DNA of 64,000 nucleotides from Musicola paradisiaca NCPPB 2511 (GTDB lineage Bacteria > Pseudomonadota > Gammaproteobacteria > Enterobacterales > Enterobacteriaceae). The notes beneath the pieces were generated by a model. That model saw only the letters and a list, made by a program, of their open reading frames with translations, had not been told where the DNA came from and ran no database searches. The stretch is taken from the NCBI RefSeq assembly GCF_000400505.1, contig NZ_CM001857.1, positions 1,710,386-1,774,385 of the forward strand. The letters are read 5' to 3'. The translations under genes and the position numbers were made by a program. Below, piece by piece: positions 56,029 to 64,000 of this stretch (position 1 is the first letter of the stretch; each line of letters starts with the position of its first letter).

Positions 56029-58218
56029 ATGATAACTACGTGTACTTTCTCTTTTGATCCTGGTTGCTCCGCTTTGTCGCGGCGTGGATATTTGGCCATT
56101 ATGATTTCGGCTGCGTTAGGGAGTGTCTCTTCGGTAGCACTCGCCGCAGAGGAAACGATTACCGTTGAAGCGTCGGCGGCTACGAAGGAAGACGCTTGGG
56201 GGCCGGCGCCAACTATCGTCGCCAAACGTAGCGCTACCGGTACGAAAACCGATACGTCAATCGAGAAGAACCCACAATCCGTATCGGTCGTCACCAGTGA
56301 AGAGCTTCAGATCCGTCAACCCGATACGGTAAAAGATGCATTGGGCTACACACCCGGTGTGTTTTCCGGTAACCGCGGCAGTTCCAATACCTATGATGTG
56401 GTGAATATCCGGGGATTCACGTCGGTCAATACTAACCAGTATTTGGATGGTCTTAAGCTACAGGGGGATAACTACTCGGAAGCCGTCCTGGATCCCTATA
56501 TGCTTGAGCGCGTTGAAGTATTGCGCGGGCCGGTTTCTGTCCTTTATGGCAAAACCAGCCCCGGTGGGTTGGTTGCGCTGGTCAGTAAACGTCCGACGGC
56601 CGAGACGATCCGTGAAGTGCAGTTCAAAATGGGGACGGATAATCTCTATCAAACCGGGTTCGATTTTGGCGGCGCGCTGGATGATAGCGGGGTGTATACC
56701 TATCGGTTTACCGGTGTGGCGCGTAGCAGCGATGCGCAGCAGGATATGGCCAAGGAAAAGCGTTATTCCATTGCGCCGTCATTTAGCTGGCAGCCTGATC
56801 AGAACACTACATTTACCCTGTTAACGCATTTCCAAAATGATCCCTATACCGGGTTCTACGGGTGGTTGCCGCGTCAGGGAACGGTGAATCCGTATTTCGA
56901 TGCCGATGGGCAGGCGCATAAGCTGTCGACCTCCTTCAATGAAGGGGAAGCGAGTAATAAGCTTTCACGTAACCAGAAAATGATCGGTTACAGCGCGGAA
57001 CACGCATTCAATGACACCTGGATCGTAAGACAGAACCTGCGTTACATGCAGTTGGATTCCTATTATCGCGGCATTTATGGCTCCGGTGTTTCCTCTTCTC
57101 AATCATATGTATTAGATCGCGCATCGGTTATTTCCCGTGAGCATCTGAACAGCTTCACGGTTGATAATCAGGCTCAGGCTGCATTCTCAACGGCGGACGT
57201 CGAGCATACCGTGCTGTTCGGCGTCGATTATATGCGTATGCGCAATGATATCGACGCCTATTTCGGCTCCGCTTCGTCGCTGGATATGAGCAACCCCCTT
57301 TATGGGGACGACACGATTCCTTCTGATTCGTTGTTTGCCTGGAAGTATTTGAATCGTCAGGAACAAACGGGTTTTTATATACAGGATCAAGCGCAGTGGA
57401 AGCAGTGGCTGTTGACGATAGGCGGGCGTTATGACTGGTCGAAAACTTCGGCGCAAAATCGTAATTCAGGCTCGACCGAAGCCCGGAACGATGGGCAATT
57501 TACCTGGCGTGGTGGGATCAACTACCTGTTTGATAACGGCATAACGCCTTATTTTAGCTATAGCGAATCGTTTGAACCGACATCGGGCACCAATGCTGAT
57601 GGGGGAACGTTCAAACCTTCGTTGGGTAAACAATATGAAGTTGGGGTGAAATATGCACCGAAGGATCGGCCGGTTGTTCTGACGGCTGCCGTCTATACCC
57701 TGACGAAGAGTAATAATCTGACCACTGATCTCTCTAATCCGAGTTTCAGTATTCAGACCGGGGAAATTCGTGCCCAGGGTGTTGAGTTGGAAGCTAAAAG
57801 CGCATTAAACCAGAATGTCAACATGACGGCGGCTTATTCCCATGTTGATGTGAAGTACACGCGGGATAATGCTTTGCAAGGGAAGCGACCCTACCAGATT
57901 CCTAATAACCAGGCGTCCTTATGGCTGGATTACACCTTCCGTGAAGCAGCGCTTAGCGGGGTGAGTATAGGATCAGGCGTCCGTTATATCGGCAGTTCGT
58001 ATGGCGATGCCGACAATTCTTTCAAAGTTGCGCCATATGGTTTGCTTGATGCGATGGTGAAATACGATCTGGCGCGATTTGGCATGCCGGGATCCAGTAT
58101 TGGCGTCAATGTGGAGAATCTGTTGGATCGTCAATACGTTGCCAGTTGCTACTCAGATTATGCCTGTTATTGGGGCAGTGAACGTCGTGTTACCGCCACG
58201 GCGACATTCAGATTTTAA
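56029..58218 (+). CDS. TonB-dependent siderophore receptor (FhuA/FoxA-like)
   Basis: A 729-residue outer-membrane receptor. A signal peptide (RGYLAIMISAALGSVSSVALA) precedes a TonB box region (ETITVEAS), the plug ([39 protein letters not shown]) and a barrel ending ATATFRF. A cysteine pair in VASCYSDYACYWG near the C-terminus is typical of the FhuA group, so a hydroxamate siderophore is likelier than a catecholate. I chose the ATG at 56029 with AGGGAA upstream; the frame opens at 55969 across the Fur site. No transporter or biosynthetic genes adjoin, so it probably scavenges foreign siderophores. It is clearly different from Fct. Confidence 0.9.
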   Translation: MITTCTFSFDPGCSALSRRGYLAIMISAALGSVSSVALAAEETITVEASAATKEDAWGPAPTIVAKRSATGTKTDTSIEKNPQSVSVVTSEELQIRQPDTVKDALGYTPGVFSGNRGSSNTYDVVNIRGFTSVNTNQYLDGLKLQGDNYSEAVLDPYMLERVEVLRGPVSVLYGKTSPGGLVALVSKRPTAETIREVQFKMGTDNLYQTGFDFGGALDDSGVYTYRFTGVARSSDAQQDMAKEKRYSIAPSFSWQPDQNTTFTLLTHFQNDPYTGFYGWLPRQGTVNPYFDADGQAHKLSTSFNEGEASNKLSRNQKMIGYSAEHAFNDTWIVRQNLRYMQLDSYYRGIYGSGVSSSQSYVLDRASVISREHLNSFTVDNQAQAAFSTADVEHTVLFGVDYMRMRNDIDAYFGSASSLDMSNPLYGDDTIPSDSLFAWKYLNRQEQTGFYIQDQAQWKQWLLTIGGRYDWSKTSAQNRNSGSTEARNDGQFTWRGGINYLFDNGITPYFSYSESFEPTSGTNADGGTFKPSLGKQYEVGVKYAPKDRPVVLTAAVYTLTKSNNLTTDLSNPSFSIQTGEIRAQGVELEAKSALNQNVNMTAAYSHVDVKYTRDNALQGKRPYQIPNNQASLWLDYTFREAALSGVSIGSGVRYIGSSYGDADNSFKVAPYGLLDAMVKYDLARFGMPGSSIGVNVENLLDRQYVASCYSDYACYWGSERRVTATATFRF

Positions 58219-58224
58219 ATGTAT

Positions 58225-58252
58225 ACCGCCGTGGTTGTGGAACCACGGCGGT
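58225..58252. terminator. Bidirectional terminator between the receptor and cybC
   Basis: A perfect ten-base stem, ACCGCCGTGG (58225-58234) and CCACGGCGGT (58243-58252), between convergent genes. The T tract is weak on either side. Confidence 0.6.
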
Positions 58253-58266
58253 CATTGCGAGGGATG

Positions 58267-58644
58267 TTATACGCCAAGCTTTTTGTGGTATTCCGCACGG
58301 GTTTTCTTCAACTCGTCCGTTGCGGCCTTTGCTTGTTCCAGCTTGCCTGCATCAACCAGTGCAATAGCATCATCAATTTGTTTGAGTAGCTTACTTAAGC
58401 CTTCGTTAAATACTGCACTTTCAGCACCTTTATTAGCCTGCGGGTCAGCCTTCGCTTTAGTGGTGTGTTCCTTCAGCTTCAACAGTTCGGCCTTCAGTGT
58501 CGCAGCATCATTGGCATTGGATGCTGCTTTGTAGCTTTTTTGCATGGCTGACATTTCATCTCGTACTGCAGCGATACCAGAAACAGGCAGAAGTGCTGCG
58601 GATGCCGAAATGGCCAGACACATTGCGATAATCGTTTTTTTCAT
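58267..58644 (-). CDS. cybC: Cytochrome b562 family protein
   Basis: A 125-residue periplasmic four-helix haem protein. The signal peptide ends near VSGIA; the mature protein starts AVRDEMSAMQ with candidate Met ligands (Met31 or Met34 of the precursor). The haem-ligand His is in KKTRAEYHKKLGV (His120). QIDDAIALVDAGKLEQAKAA is the typical third helix. It is likely a small electron carrier. Complete, monocistronic; a ribosome site TGGAGTGAGC precedes the ATG. Confidence 0.9.
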   Translation of the reverse strand: MKKTIIAMCLAISASAALLPVSGIAAVRDEMSAMQKSYKAASNANDAATLKAELLKLKEHTTKAKADPQANKGAESAVFNEGLSKLLKQIDDAIALVDAGKLEQAKAATDELKKTRAEYHKKLGV

Positions 58645-59199
58645 TGCTCACTCCAGGTTAAAAAGCCTTATAGGCGATGGGCTTGTTATTTTTCGGCAGT
58701 ATTCATGAGCGGCTTCATGGGGTCAAATGGAATTTATATTACACTCAGCATAGTTATCTAAAACAATGTCTATTTCACGTGTAAAAAAACGGCAATTCAT
58801 AATTAACTGCATGATGATTCAATATTTTTTACCATACTGATTTCAATGTAAATATTTATATATTTTTAAGCCCTTCTGCATAAGAAGCTATTGATTGGTT
58901 GTGTAATATTAACCATTATTAATGAGACTAAGATCTCTTATTTAGGTGACTACGATGAAGGTTATGAATTAACGACAATATCAATCTGAAATTGAGGGGG
59001 AATAATGTCCGCAATATGAAGCAAGTTATTTACGAGTTGTCGAATAATTAGACTTTCTCTCGATATCACCACGATACCGCAGTCATTCGCCGGATTTCCC
59101 TATGCCCAGGATGGGGCCAGCGGAATTCATGTTATTAGGCGGAGAGCAGCAAAAGAGCAACATTAATGTGTTGAACTTAATTGTTGCTGATATGGCTGA
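58645..59199. other. AT-rich intergenic region, no gene seen
   Basis: About 550 bases, strongly AT-rich. A five-codon ORF (ATGAAGGTTATGAATTAA near 58954) and similar tiny frames are present but have no supporting signals. Confidence 0.3.
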
Positions 59200-60708
59200 T
59201 TATGGATTGGGCGTTTTTTCTTTCTTGTATCGCCACAACCATTTCCCACTGGCCATGCGACGGTAGAAAAGGATACCTCGCACGATCCAGTCGAAAAACA
59301 TGCCCATCCATACGCCAACGACGCCGAAGCCAAGCATAACGCCCAGTATATAACCAGCTATAACCCGGCATCCCCACATGCCTGCCAAAGCAACCCACAT
59401 GGTGTAACTGGCGTCTTTAGCGCCCTTGAGGCCGGCGGGTAACACCCAGGAAGCCGCCCAGGCTGGCATGAACAGCGCATTAAGCCATATCAGTTCCTTG
59501 GCAACCTTTATGACATCGGGCTCATTGGTATAGAACGATGACAGCCAACCAGCCATAGGAACGGATAGGATCCCCAATGCACAAAGTCCAATGTTGGATA
59601 ACCAGAAAATGTGTTTAAGCTGGCGTACCGACTGGGCAATTTGGCCTTTCCCCAAGCGGGTTCCTACGATGATGGTTGATGCTGCGCCGAGGGAGTTCCC
59701 TGGTAGGTTGATCAACGCCACAATAGAAAACGCGATAAAATTACCGGCAATGACTTCGGTTCCCATACCTGCGACAAAACGTTGAGTAATCAGTTTTCCG
59801 ATGTTAAACATGACGGATTCAATACTGGCGGGAATGCCAATACTTAGTACCTCGTAGAGGATCGCTGTTGTAAAAGGGTAAAAGTAGCTTTTAAACGAAA
59901 TACGTAACGCGCCATTGAACCCTTTCATTAAGGTTAAAATGACAAATAAGGCGCCGATATAACGTGAAAGCGTAATGCCTAAACCTGCGCCAATAAATCC
60001 CAATCCGTGCCAGGGGCCGATACCGTAAATTAGAATGCCGCTGATTATAATATTCAGGATATTCATAGCGATATTAATCAGCATAGGCAGCCGGGTATTG
60101 CCAGCGCCACGCAGTGCACCGCATCCGACGAGCGCTATCGCTATAGCCGGATAACCCCAAACGGTCAGACGAAGGAATGTTAAAGCCAGTGTTTTTACCG
60201 CTGGTTCAGCGCTCCAGGCGATAAGGTTGATGATGGTAGCGCCGGATAATTCAACCACCCCAACCAGCACAAAGGACACCAGAACCAGTAACGACATGGA
60301 TTGCCTGGATGCTTGCAGAGCCATATATCGCTTACGCTGCCCGAGATTGAAAGCGACGACAACTGCCGTACCAAGAGCTACCGCTGTGAAAAAGGCGATG
60401 ACCAGCATGTTGAAGCTATCGGCCAATCCGACAGCCGCCATCGCTTCTTTACCTAACCAACTGACGAGGAATGTACTGAAAATCCCCATCAGAACAACGC
60501 AAAGCCCTTCAATAAAGATCGGCAGCGCCAGTGGCATGATTTCACGTTTGAGCAAAACGCGGTTTGAGCGGCGTTTTCTATACCAAGAGGTATCGCGTAG
60601 CGTACTTAACAGCTGTTTGGCTGTACTCAAGATCGTATTACCTGTTTTTGATTTGAAGCGGGGAGGAGACCTGACTTTTACTCGTTTTTTGCGGTTGAGC
60701 CCGTTCAT
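59200..60708 (-). CDS. MATE-family efflux transporter (YeeO-like)
   Basis: A 502-residue multidrug and toxin extrusion protein with about twelve helices in two halves. A basic N-terminal extension of about 55 residues (KKRVKVRSPPRFKSKT, YRKRRSNRVLLKREI) precedes helix 1, as in E. coli YeeO, which exports flavins and dipeptides. GCGALRGAGNTRLPMLINI in half 1 and PGNSLGAASTIIVGTRLGKG in half 2 are family motifs. The gene's ATG overlaps the stop of a three-codon leader; the AGGA lies suitably for that leader rather than for this start. Confidence 0.9.
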   Translation of the reverse strand: MNGLNRKKRVKVRSPPRFKSKTGNTILSTAKQLLSTLRDTSWYRKRRSNRVLLKREIMPLALPIFIEGLCVVLMGIFSTFLVSWLGKEAMAAVGLADSFNMLVIAFFTAVALGTAVVVAFNLGQRKRYMALQASRQSMSLLVLVSFVLVGVVELSGATIINLIAWSAEPAVKTLALTFLRLTVWGYPAIAIALVGCGALRGAGNTRLPMLINIAMNILNIIISGILIYGIGPWHGLGFIGAGLGITLSRYIGALFVILTLMKGFNGALRISFKSYFYPFTTAILYEVLSIGIPASIESVMFNIGKLITQRFVAGMGTEVIAGNFIAFSIVALINLPGNSLGAASTIIVGTRLGKGQIAQSVRQLKHIFWLSNIGLCALGILSVPMAGWLSSFYTNEPDVIKVAKELIWLNALFMPAWAASWVLPAGLKGAKDASYTMWVALAGMWGCRVIAGYILGVMLGFGVVGVWMGMFFDWIVRGILFYRRMASGKWLWRYKKEKTPNP

Positions 60709-60716
60709 TTAGCCAT
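60705..60716 (-). other. Three-codon minicistron overlapping the MATE start
   Basis: ATG GCT AAA TGA on the minus strand has AGGA five bases upstream. Its TGA shares bases with the ATG of the MATE gene (ATGA). Ribosomes would load on the minicistron and reinitiate, or the transporter would be poorly translated. Confidence 0.4.
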
Positions 60717-61085
60717 GGTTATCCTGGAGCATAGAAGCAGTGTGCACTATGTCGCTGATCCGTACCATGATCAAAGAAGGGGAATTGGGGCATTCTCGCG
60801 CTGTTGTCGCACATTGGGTGTTGGGGTATCAAATGGTTTTCTGCGGTGATTATAAACACCCTTTGCGTATGAAACAGTACGGCGGCACGATTTAGTTGAA
60901 ACATGATTTTATATTGAAATTCCCATGATATGTTGCTGCCCCGGCAAGGATAGCCGTTTTGATCTTCTGTCATGTAAACGGAATCACCACTCACTGAGAA
61001 TTAGTTGCATCTGCATTGCGGTTCACGAGAGAAGATCTGTAAAGTAACAGGAGGCGACCATATTCTGGGTTTTCAGAGCAATATT

Positions 61086-61277
61086 ATGAATGTAAACGAT
61101 CGTGTTACGGTAAAAACGGATGGTGCTACTCGCAGGGAGGGCGTGATTCTGGCGGTAGAGATGTTTCAGGAAGGCGTTATGTACCTGGTGGCGCTGGATG
61201 ATTATCCCGATGGGATTTGGTTTTTTAACGAGCTCAACAGCCCGGAAGGGGTCTTTGTTGAGCCGGAAAGACTTTGA
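61086..61277 (+). CDS. Small conserved-looking protein, unknown function
   Basis: A 63-residue protein starting [19 protein letters not shown] and containing [19 protein letters not shown]. The alternating pattern suggests a small beta barrel (SH3/KOW-like). It has no signal peptide or membrane segment. The ATG at 61086 is preferred over 61005 because the folded core starts there; the ribosome site is weak (CAGAG). It has its own strong terminator. I recognise no function. Confidence 0.65.
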   Translation: MNVNDRVTVKTDGATRREGVILAVEMFQEGVMYLVALDDYPDGIWFFNELNSPEGVFVEPERL

Positions 61278-61285
61278 AATAAACG

Positions 61286-61313
61286 GCCCGATACAGCAAC
61301 CGCTGTATCGGGC
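61286..61313. terminator. Bidirectional terminator before the chemoreceptor gene
   Basis: A perfect 12-base stem: GCCCGATACAGC (61286-61297) and GCTGTATCGGGC (61302-61313) with a four-base loop, between convergent genes. Confidence 0.75.
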
Positions 61314-61320
61314 ATATCAG

Positions 61321-63048
61321 TCAGAACGTTTCCCAGTTATCGCTGCCGGTCTTGGCGTGCGGTTTCCCAAGCTGCAGATTTGTTGTCGTGGCCGCCGTTG
61401 TCGCCAATGCTGGCTTGGCTGGCGTGATGAATGACGAACCCGCGTGATTGGCGAGTTTGAATGCGGCTACGGCGTGAGTCAGTATTGATGCCTGTTCCTC
61501 AAGTGACGCGGCGGCTGCCGATGCTTGCTGTACCAATGCCGCATTCTGTTGCGTTGTGCTGTCCATTTCCGTAATCGCCTGACCGACCTGGCTGATCCCT
61601 CTGCTCTGTTCGTCAGATGCGGAGGCGATCTCATTCATAATATCGGTGACGTTGGTTACTGCATGGACGATTTCGTGCATTGTCTGCCCAGCTTTATCAA
61701 CCAGGGCGGAGCCATTGTTGACTAGGGTAACTGATTCAGAAATCAGATTTTCAATCTCCTTGGCGGCTTGAGCACTGCGCTGCGCCAGATTACGAACTTC
61801 ACCTGCGACAACGGCAAAACCACGTCCTTGTTCGCCTGCCCGCGCCGCTTCTACCGCAGCATTCAGCGCCAGAATGTTGGTCTGGAAGGCAATGCTGTTG
61901 ATGACATTGGTGATTTCAGAGATTTTACGGGAACTGCCGGAGATACTGTTCATCGTGTTGATGACATTTTCAACGATTTCGCCACCTTGACGCGCTTTTC
62001 CGGAGGCATTTGATGCCAATTGGCTGGCATGGTGGGCGTTATCCGAGTTTTGTTTTACTGTGGCGGTCAACTGCTCCATGCTGGCGGCCGTCTGTTCGAT
62101 AGCTGCAGCCTGCTGTTCCGTTCTGGAGGCAAGGTCTTTGTTACCGGCGGTAATTTCTGTCGTACCCTGATAAATAGAGCCCGCACTATCACGAACCGTT
62201 GAAACCGTATGCACCAGTGATGCCTGCATTTGTTGGACATTCTGGCCGAGAATCCCCATCTCGTTTCGACCGAAACGTTCATCGGATTGAGTCAGGTCGC
62301 CTTGCGCAATGCGTTGGATGCGAGTGACCAGAACATTCATCGGTTTAATCAACGTGCCACGCAAGAACATGAATGTCAGCAAGGTCATCACTGCGGCAAT
62401 CACAAAGCTGATCGCCATCAGTGAATAACCTAACATGGCTTGATGTTGAGCTTCGGCATTCAGTGCCTTGGCGCGTTCTGTCCGAAATGCAATCGCTTTC
62501 AGCAGCGGCTTATTGTATTCCGCATCCAGTACGCGAACTTCATCTGCCTCATGATTCAGTATTTCTTCAAAATAACCGTCTTTGGCTGCCTTCAACATCG
62601 GCAGGATGCCTTTTTCGATATAATCGTTGTAAGCCTTTTTCAGATCGGGATCCAAAGCGATATCCGTATCGGTTTTAACGGTCCGGTTTTCATAGATATT
62701 GAACGCATCTTTTGACATTACGATGCGTTGTTCGGCTTGCTTTATATTGTTGTTAAATACCTCCGTATCTCCAACGCGAACAGCAGCTCCAGCCTGAATA
62801 ATAAGCAATCGGGCGGTTCTGAGATGGTTGGAACTGTTGGAGAGACCTAGACGGACGTCGATTTCCTGGGTGACATAATCCAGATTTTGGTTAGCGCGAA
62901 CCAGAAAATAGCTGGCGGTACCAATAGCCAGAGCAAACATCAGCATGATGCCGCCCAGAATGATGACAAATAACGGTACCAGACCAAGGTTACTCAATAT
63001 GCCCGCTTTACCCTGTTGATTTGATTTTGACATCATTTTCATATCCAT
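61321..63048 (-). CDS. Methyl-accepting chemotaxis protein with CheR/CheB tether
   Basis: A 575-residue transmembrane chemoreceptor. First helix near residues 24-48 ([20 protein letters not shown]), a periplasmic four-helix-bundle sensor (to about 205), second helix ([20 protein letters not shown]), HAMP, then methylation helices and the invariant tip ([38 protein letters not shown]). It ends in NWETF, the pentapeptide that recruits CheR and CheB in Tsr/Tar, so this is a high-abundance-type receptor. The ligand is unknown; amino acids are typical of this sensor fold. Confidence 0.95.
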   Translation of the reverse strand: MDMKMMSKSNQQGKAGILSNLGLVPLFVIILGGIMLMFALAIGTASYFLVRANQNLDYVTQEIDVRLGLSNSSNHLRTARLLIIQAGAAVRVGDTEVFNNNIKQAEQRIVMSKDAFNIYENRTVKTDTDIALDPDLKKAYNDYIEKGILPMLKAAKDGYFEEILNHEADEVRVLDAEYNKPLLKAIAFRTERAKALNAEAQHQAMLGYSLMAISFVIAAVMTLLTFMFLRGTLIKPMNVLVTRIQRIAQGDLTQSDERFGRNEMGILGQNVQQMQASLVHTVSTVRDSAGSIYQGTTEITAGNKDLASRTEQQAAAIEQTAASMEQLTATVKQNSDNAHHASQLASNASGKARQGGEIVENVINTMNSISGSSRKISEITNVINSIAFQTNILALNAAVEAARAGEQGRGFAVVAGEVRNLAQRSAQAAKEIENLISESVTLVNNGSALVDKAGQTMHEIVHAVTNVTDIMNEIASASDEQSRGISQVGQAITEMDSTTQQNAALVQQASAAAASLEEQASILTHAVAAFKLANHAGSSFITPAKPALATTAATTTNLQLGKPHAKTGSDNWETF

Positions 63049-64000
63049 ATCGCTCGTTTCAGGAAAAATGAATCATCGCTTGCTGTGTGTACTACCGACA
63101 TAACCTGAGAGTGTTAACTTATGGAAACATTAGCGCAACAATTTTGCTCGCGTATTACGAACATAGCCTAGCATCTATGATGTGAAACATTCATACATTT
63201 CAGTGCGATTTTGATCACGAATCTGGTGGCTGAAAAAGTCTCTTTCTGCTGTTAACCGTTTTCATTATTAAGTAATTAAATGGGATCTGAAGAAACCAGC
63301 TCAACTGGTTGGATATGTTAAAAATTGATATCCCACTCATAGTGGGATATCACCGTTGTTTTGATGGTGTGGCGATTATTCTGTGCAAACATGCGCGATA
63401 TGAAGGAAATAAGCGCTATTGGCATTTGTATAGATAGCGACAGCTTGAACGTTTCTCGAACGAGCATAATGTCGGCAATAAAGGGCTCCAATGATCCAGG
63501 CATGTATCATGTATGCAGTAGCCCCCATGCATTTAATGGTATCTCCATTTTTCTTGCAATAGAGAACCTGGTTGAGTGTGTTTCCCGCTGAGAATAGCAG
63601 GCATGTTTGTGTACGGCGGTAGGCAGGGCTATTTATGAGGATGTAATGAGAACCGTTACATTACTTATTCCAGTAATCGTAACCTGAGTTTTTGAAAATC
63701 GCGTATTGCTTTCCAGGTTCCTGCTCAATATTCAGCTCTTGCCACACACTATTCTCTGTTTGCCAGCGACATTGCTGGCAAATGAGCACTTATATAACTA
63801 ATCTATTCGCTAATAGCGCATGTAAACAGAATGAAAGAATATGCAGAGTTTACATAACGTATTGATTTATTTTAAATAATTCGTATATTGTTTTGACTTA
63901 ACGAGATTTTTGGGAGTGTTGTTGGTTGTTTTATGTTCAGAAAAATTTCATTGGAAGGCAAAAATAGTGAAATGTTGTAAGTGAGATCCTTTTAAAATGT
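63049..64000. other. Right-edge non-coding region with two perfect inverted repeats
   Basis: No credible gene in 950 bases. A ten-base perfect repeat (GATATCCCAC/GTGGGATATC, 63327-63351) and a nine-base one (TTTGCCAGC/GCTGGCAAA, 63759-63782) are present, neither beside a recognised gene. The chemoreceptor promoter should lie at 63049-63200; I could not place a convincing sigma-28 promoter. Confidence 0.4.

Noticed and set aside
63060-63130. Sigma-28 promoter for the chemoreceptor
   Set aside because: A TAAGTT and a GTCGGTAG element are present on the minus strand, but the spacing is about 14 rather than 11 bases.

Overview
The window comes from a soft-rot plant pathogen of the Dickeya/Musicola clade of Pectobacteriaceae. 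The evidence is a complete Out type II secretion cluster of the Erwinia chrysanthemi type (outS, outB, outCDEFGHIJKLM, outO, no outN) and a complete chrysobactin-type siderophore locus (fct-cbsCEBAP, cbsH, mbtH, cbsF). I cannot fix the species from sequence alone. LAYOUT: 1-5444 holds the 3' part of an AT-richer operon: a TauD-type dioxygenase, an aminotransferase, an FAD/NAD(P)-binding protein, an isochorismatase-fold protein and an MFS pump. It looks like an undescribed small-molecule pathway. 5445-7039 looks like an island scar, with a VapBC pair, a frameshifted DUF4942-type remnant and a tRNA-Arg(TCT). 7243-9712 holds a D-amino-acid transaminase gene (dat) and alaC. 10064-23789 is the out cluster. 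Next come a 24-residue YpdK-like protein missed by ordinary ORF calling, a FecBCD/MolABC-type ABC transporter with an unusual leaderless ModA-like protein, and an RBBP9/YdeN hydrolase (24072-29067). 29370-52807 is the siderophore region. It encodes synthesis of 2,3-dihydroxybenzoate, the outer-membrane receptor, an intracellular esterase, a dimodular C-A-T-E-C-A-T-TE synthetase consistent with DHB-D-Lys-L-Ser, a FepCGD/FepB-type importer and an EntS-type exporter, with Fur-box-like sites in the divergent promoters. 53036-64000 contains a 66-residue unknown protein behind a three-hairpin leader, an e(P4)-type lipoprotein phosphatase, tRNA-Cys and tRNA-Leu, a second TonB receptor, a cytochrome b562, a MATE transporter, a small conserved-looking protein and a chemoreceptor ending in NWETF. 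HOW IT WORKS TOGETHER: Out secretes plant-cell-wall enzymes across the outer membrane, and a KdgR-box-like site lies upstream of outC. The siderophore genes supply iron: DHB is made by CbsCEBA, assembled on CbsF, exported by the EntS-like pump, recovered by Fct plus the FepB/DGC-like importer, and the iron released by CbsH. CAUTION: three genes (the left-edge MFS gene, cbsE and cbsF) are each broken by a one-base change in a homopolymer run. Either this is consensus error, or the strain has lost chrysobactin synthesis.
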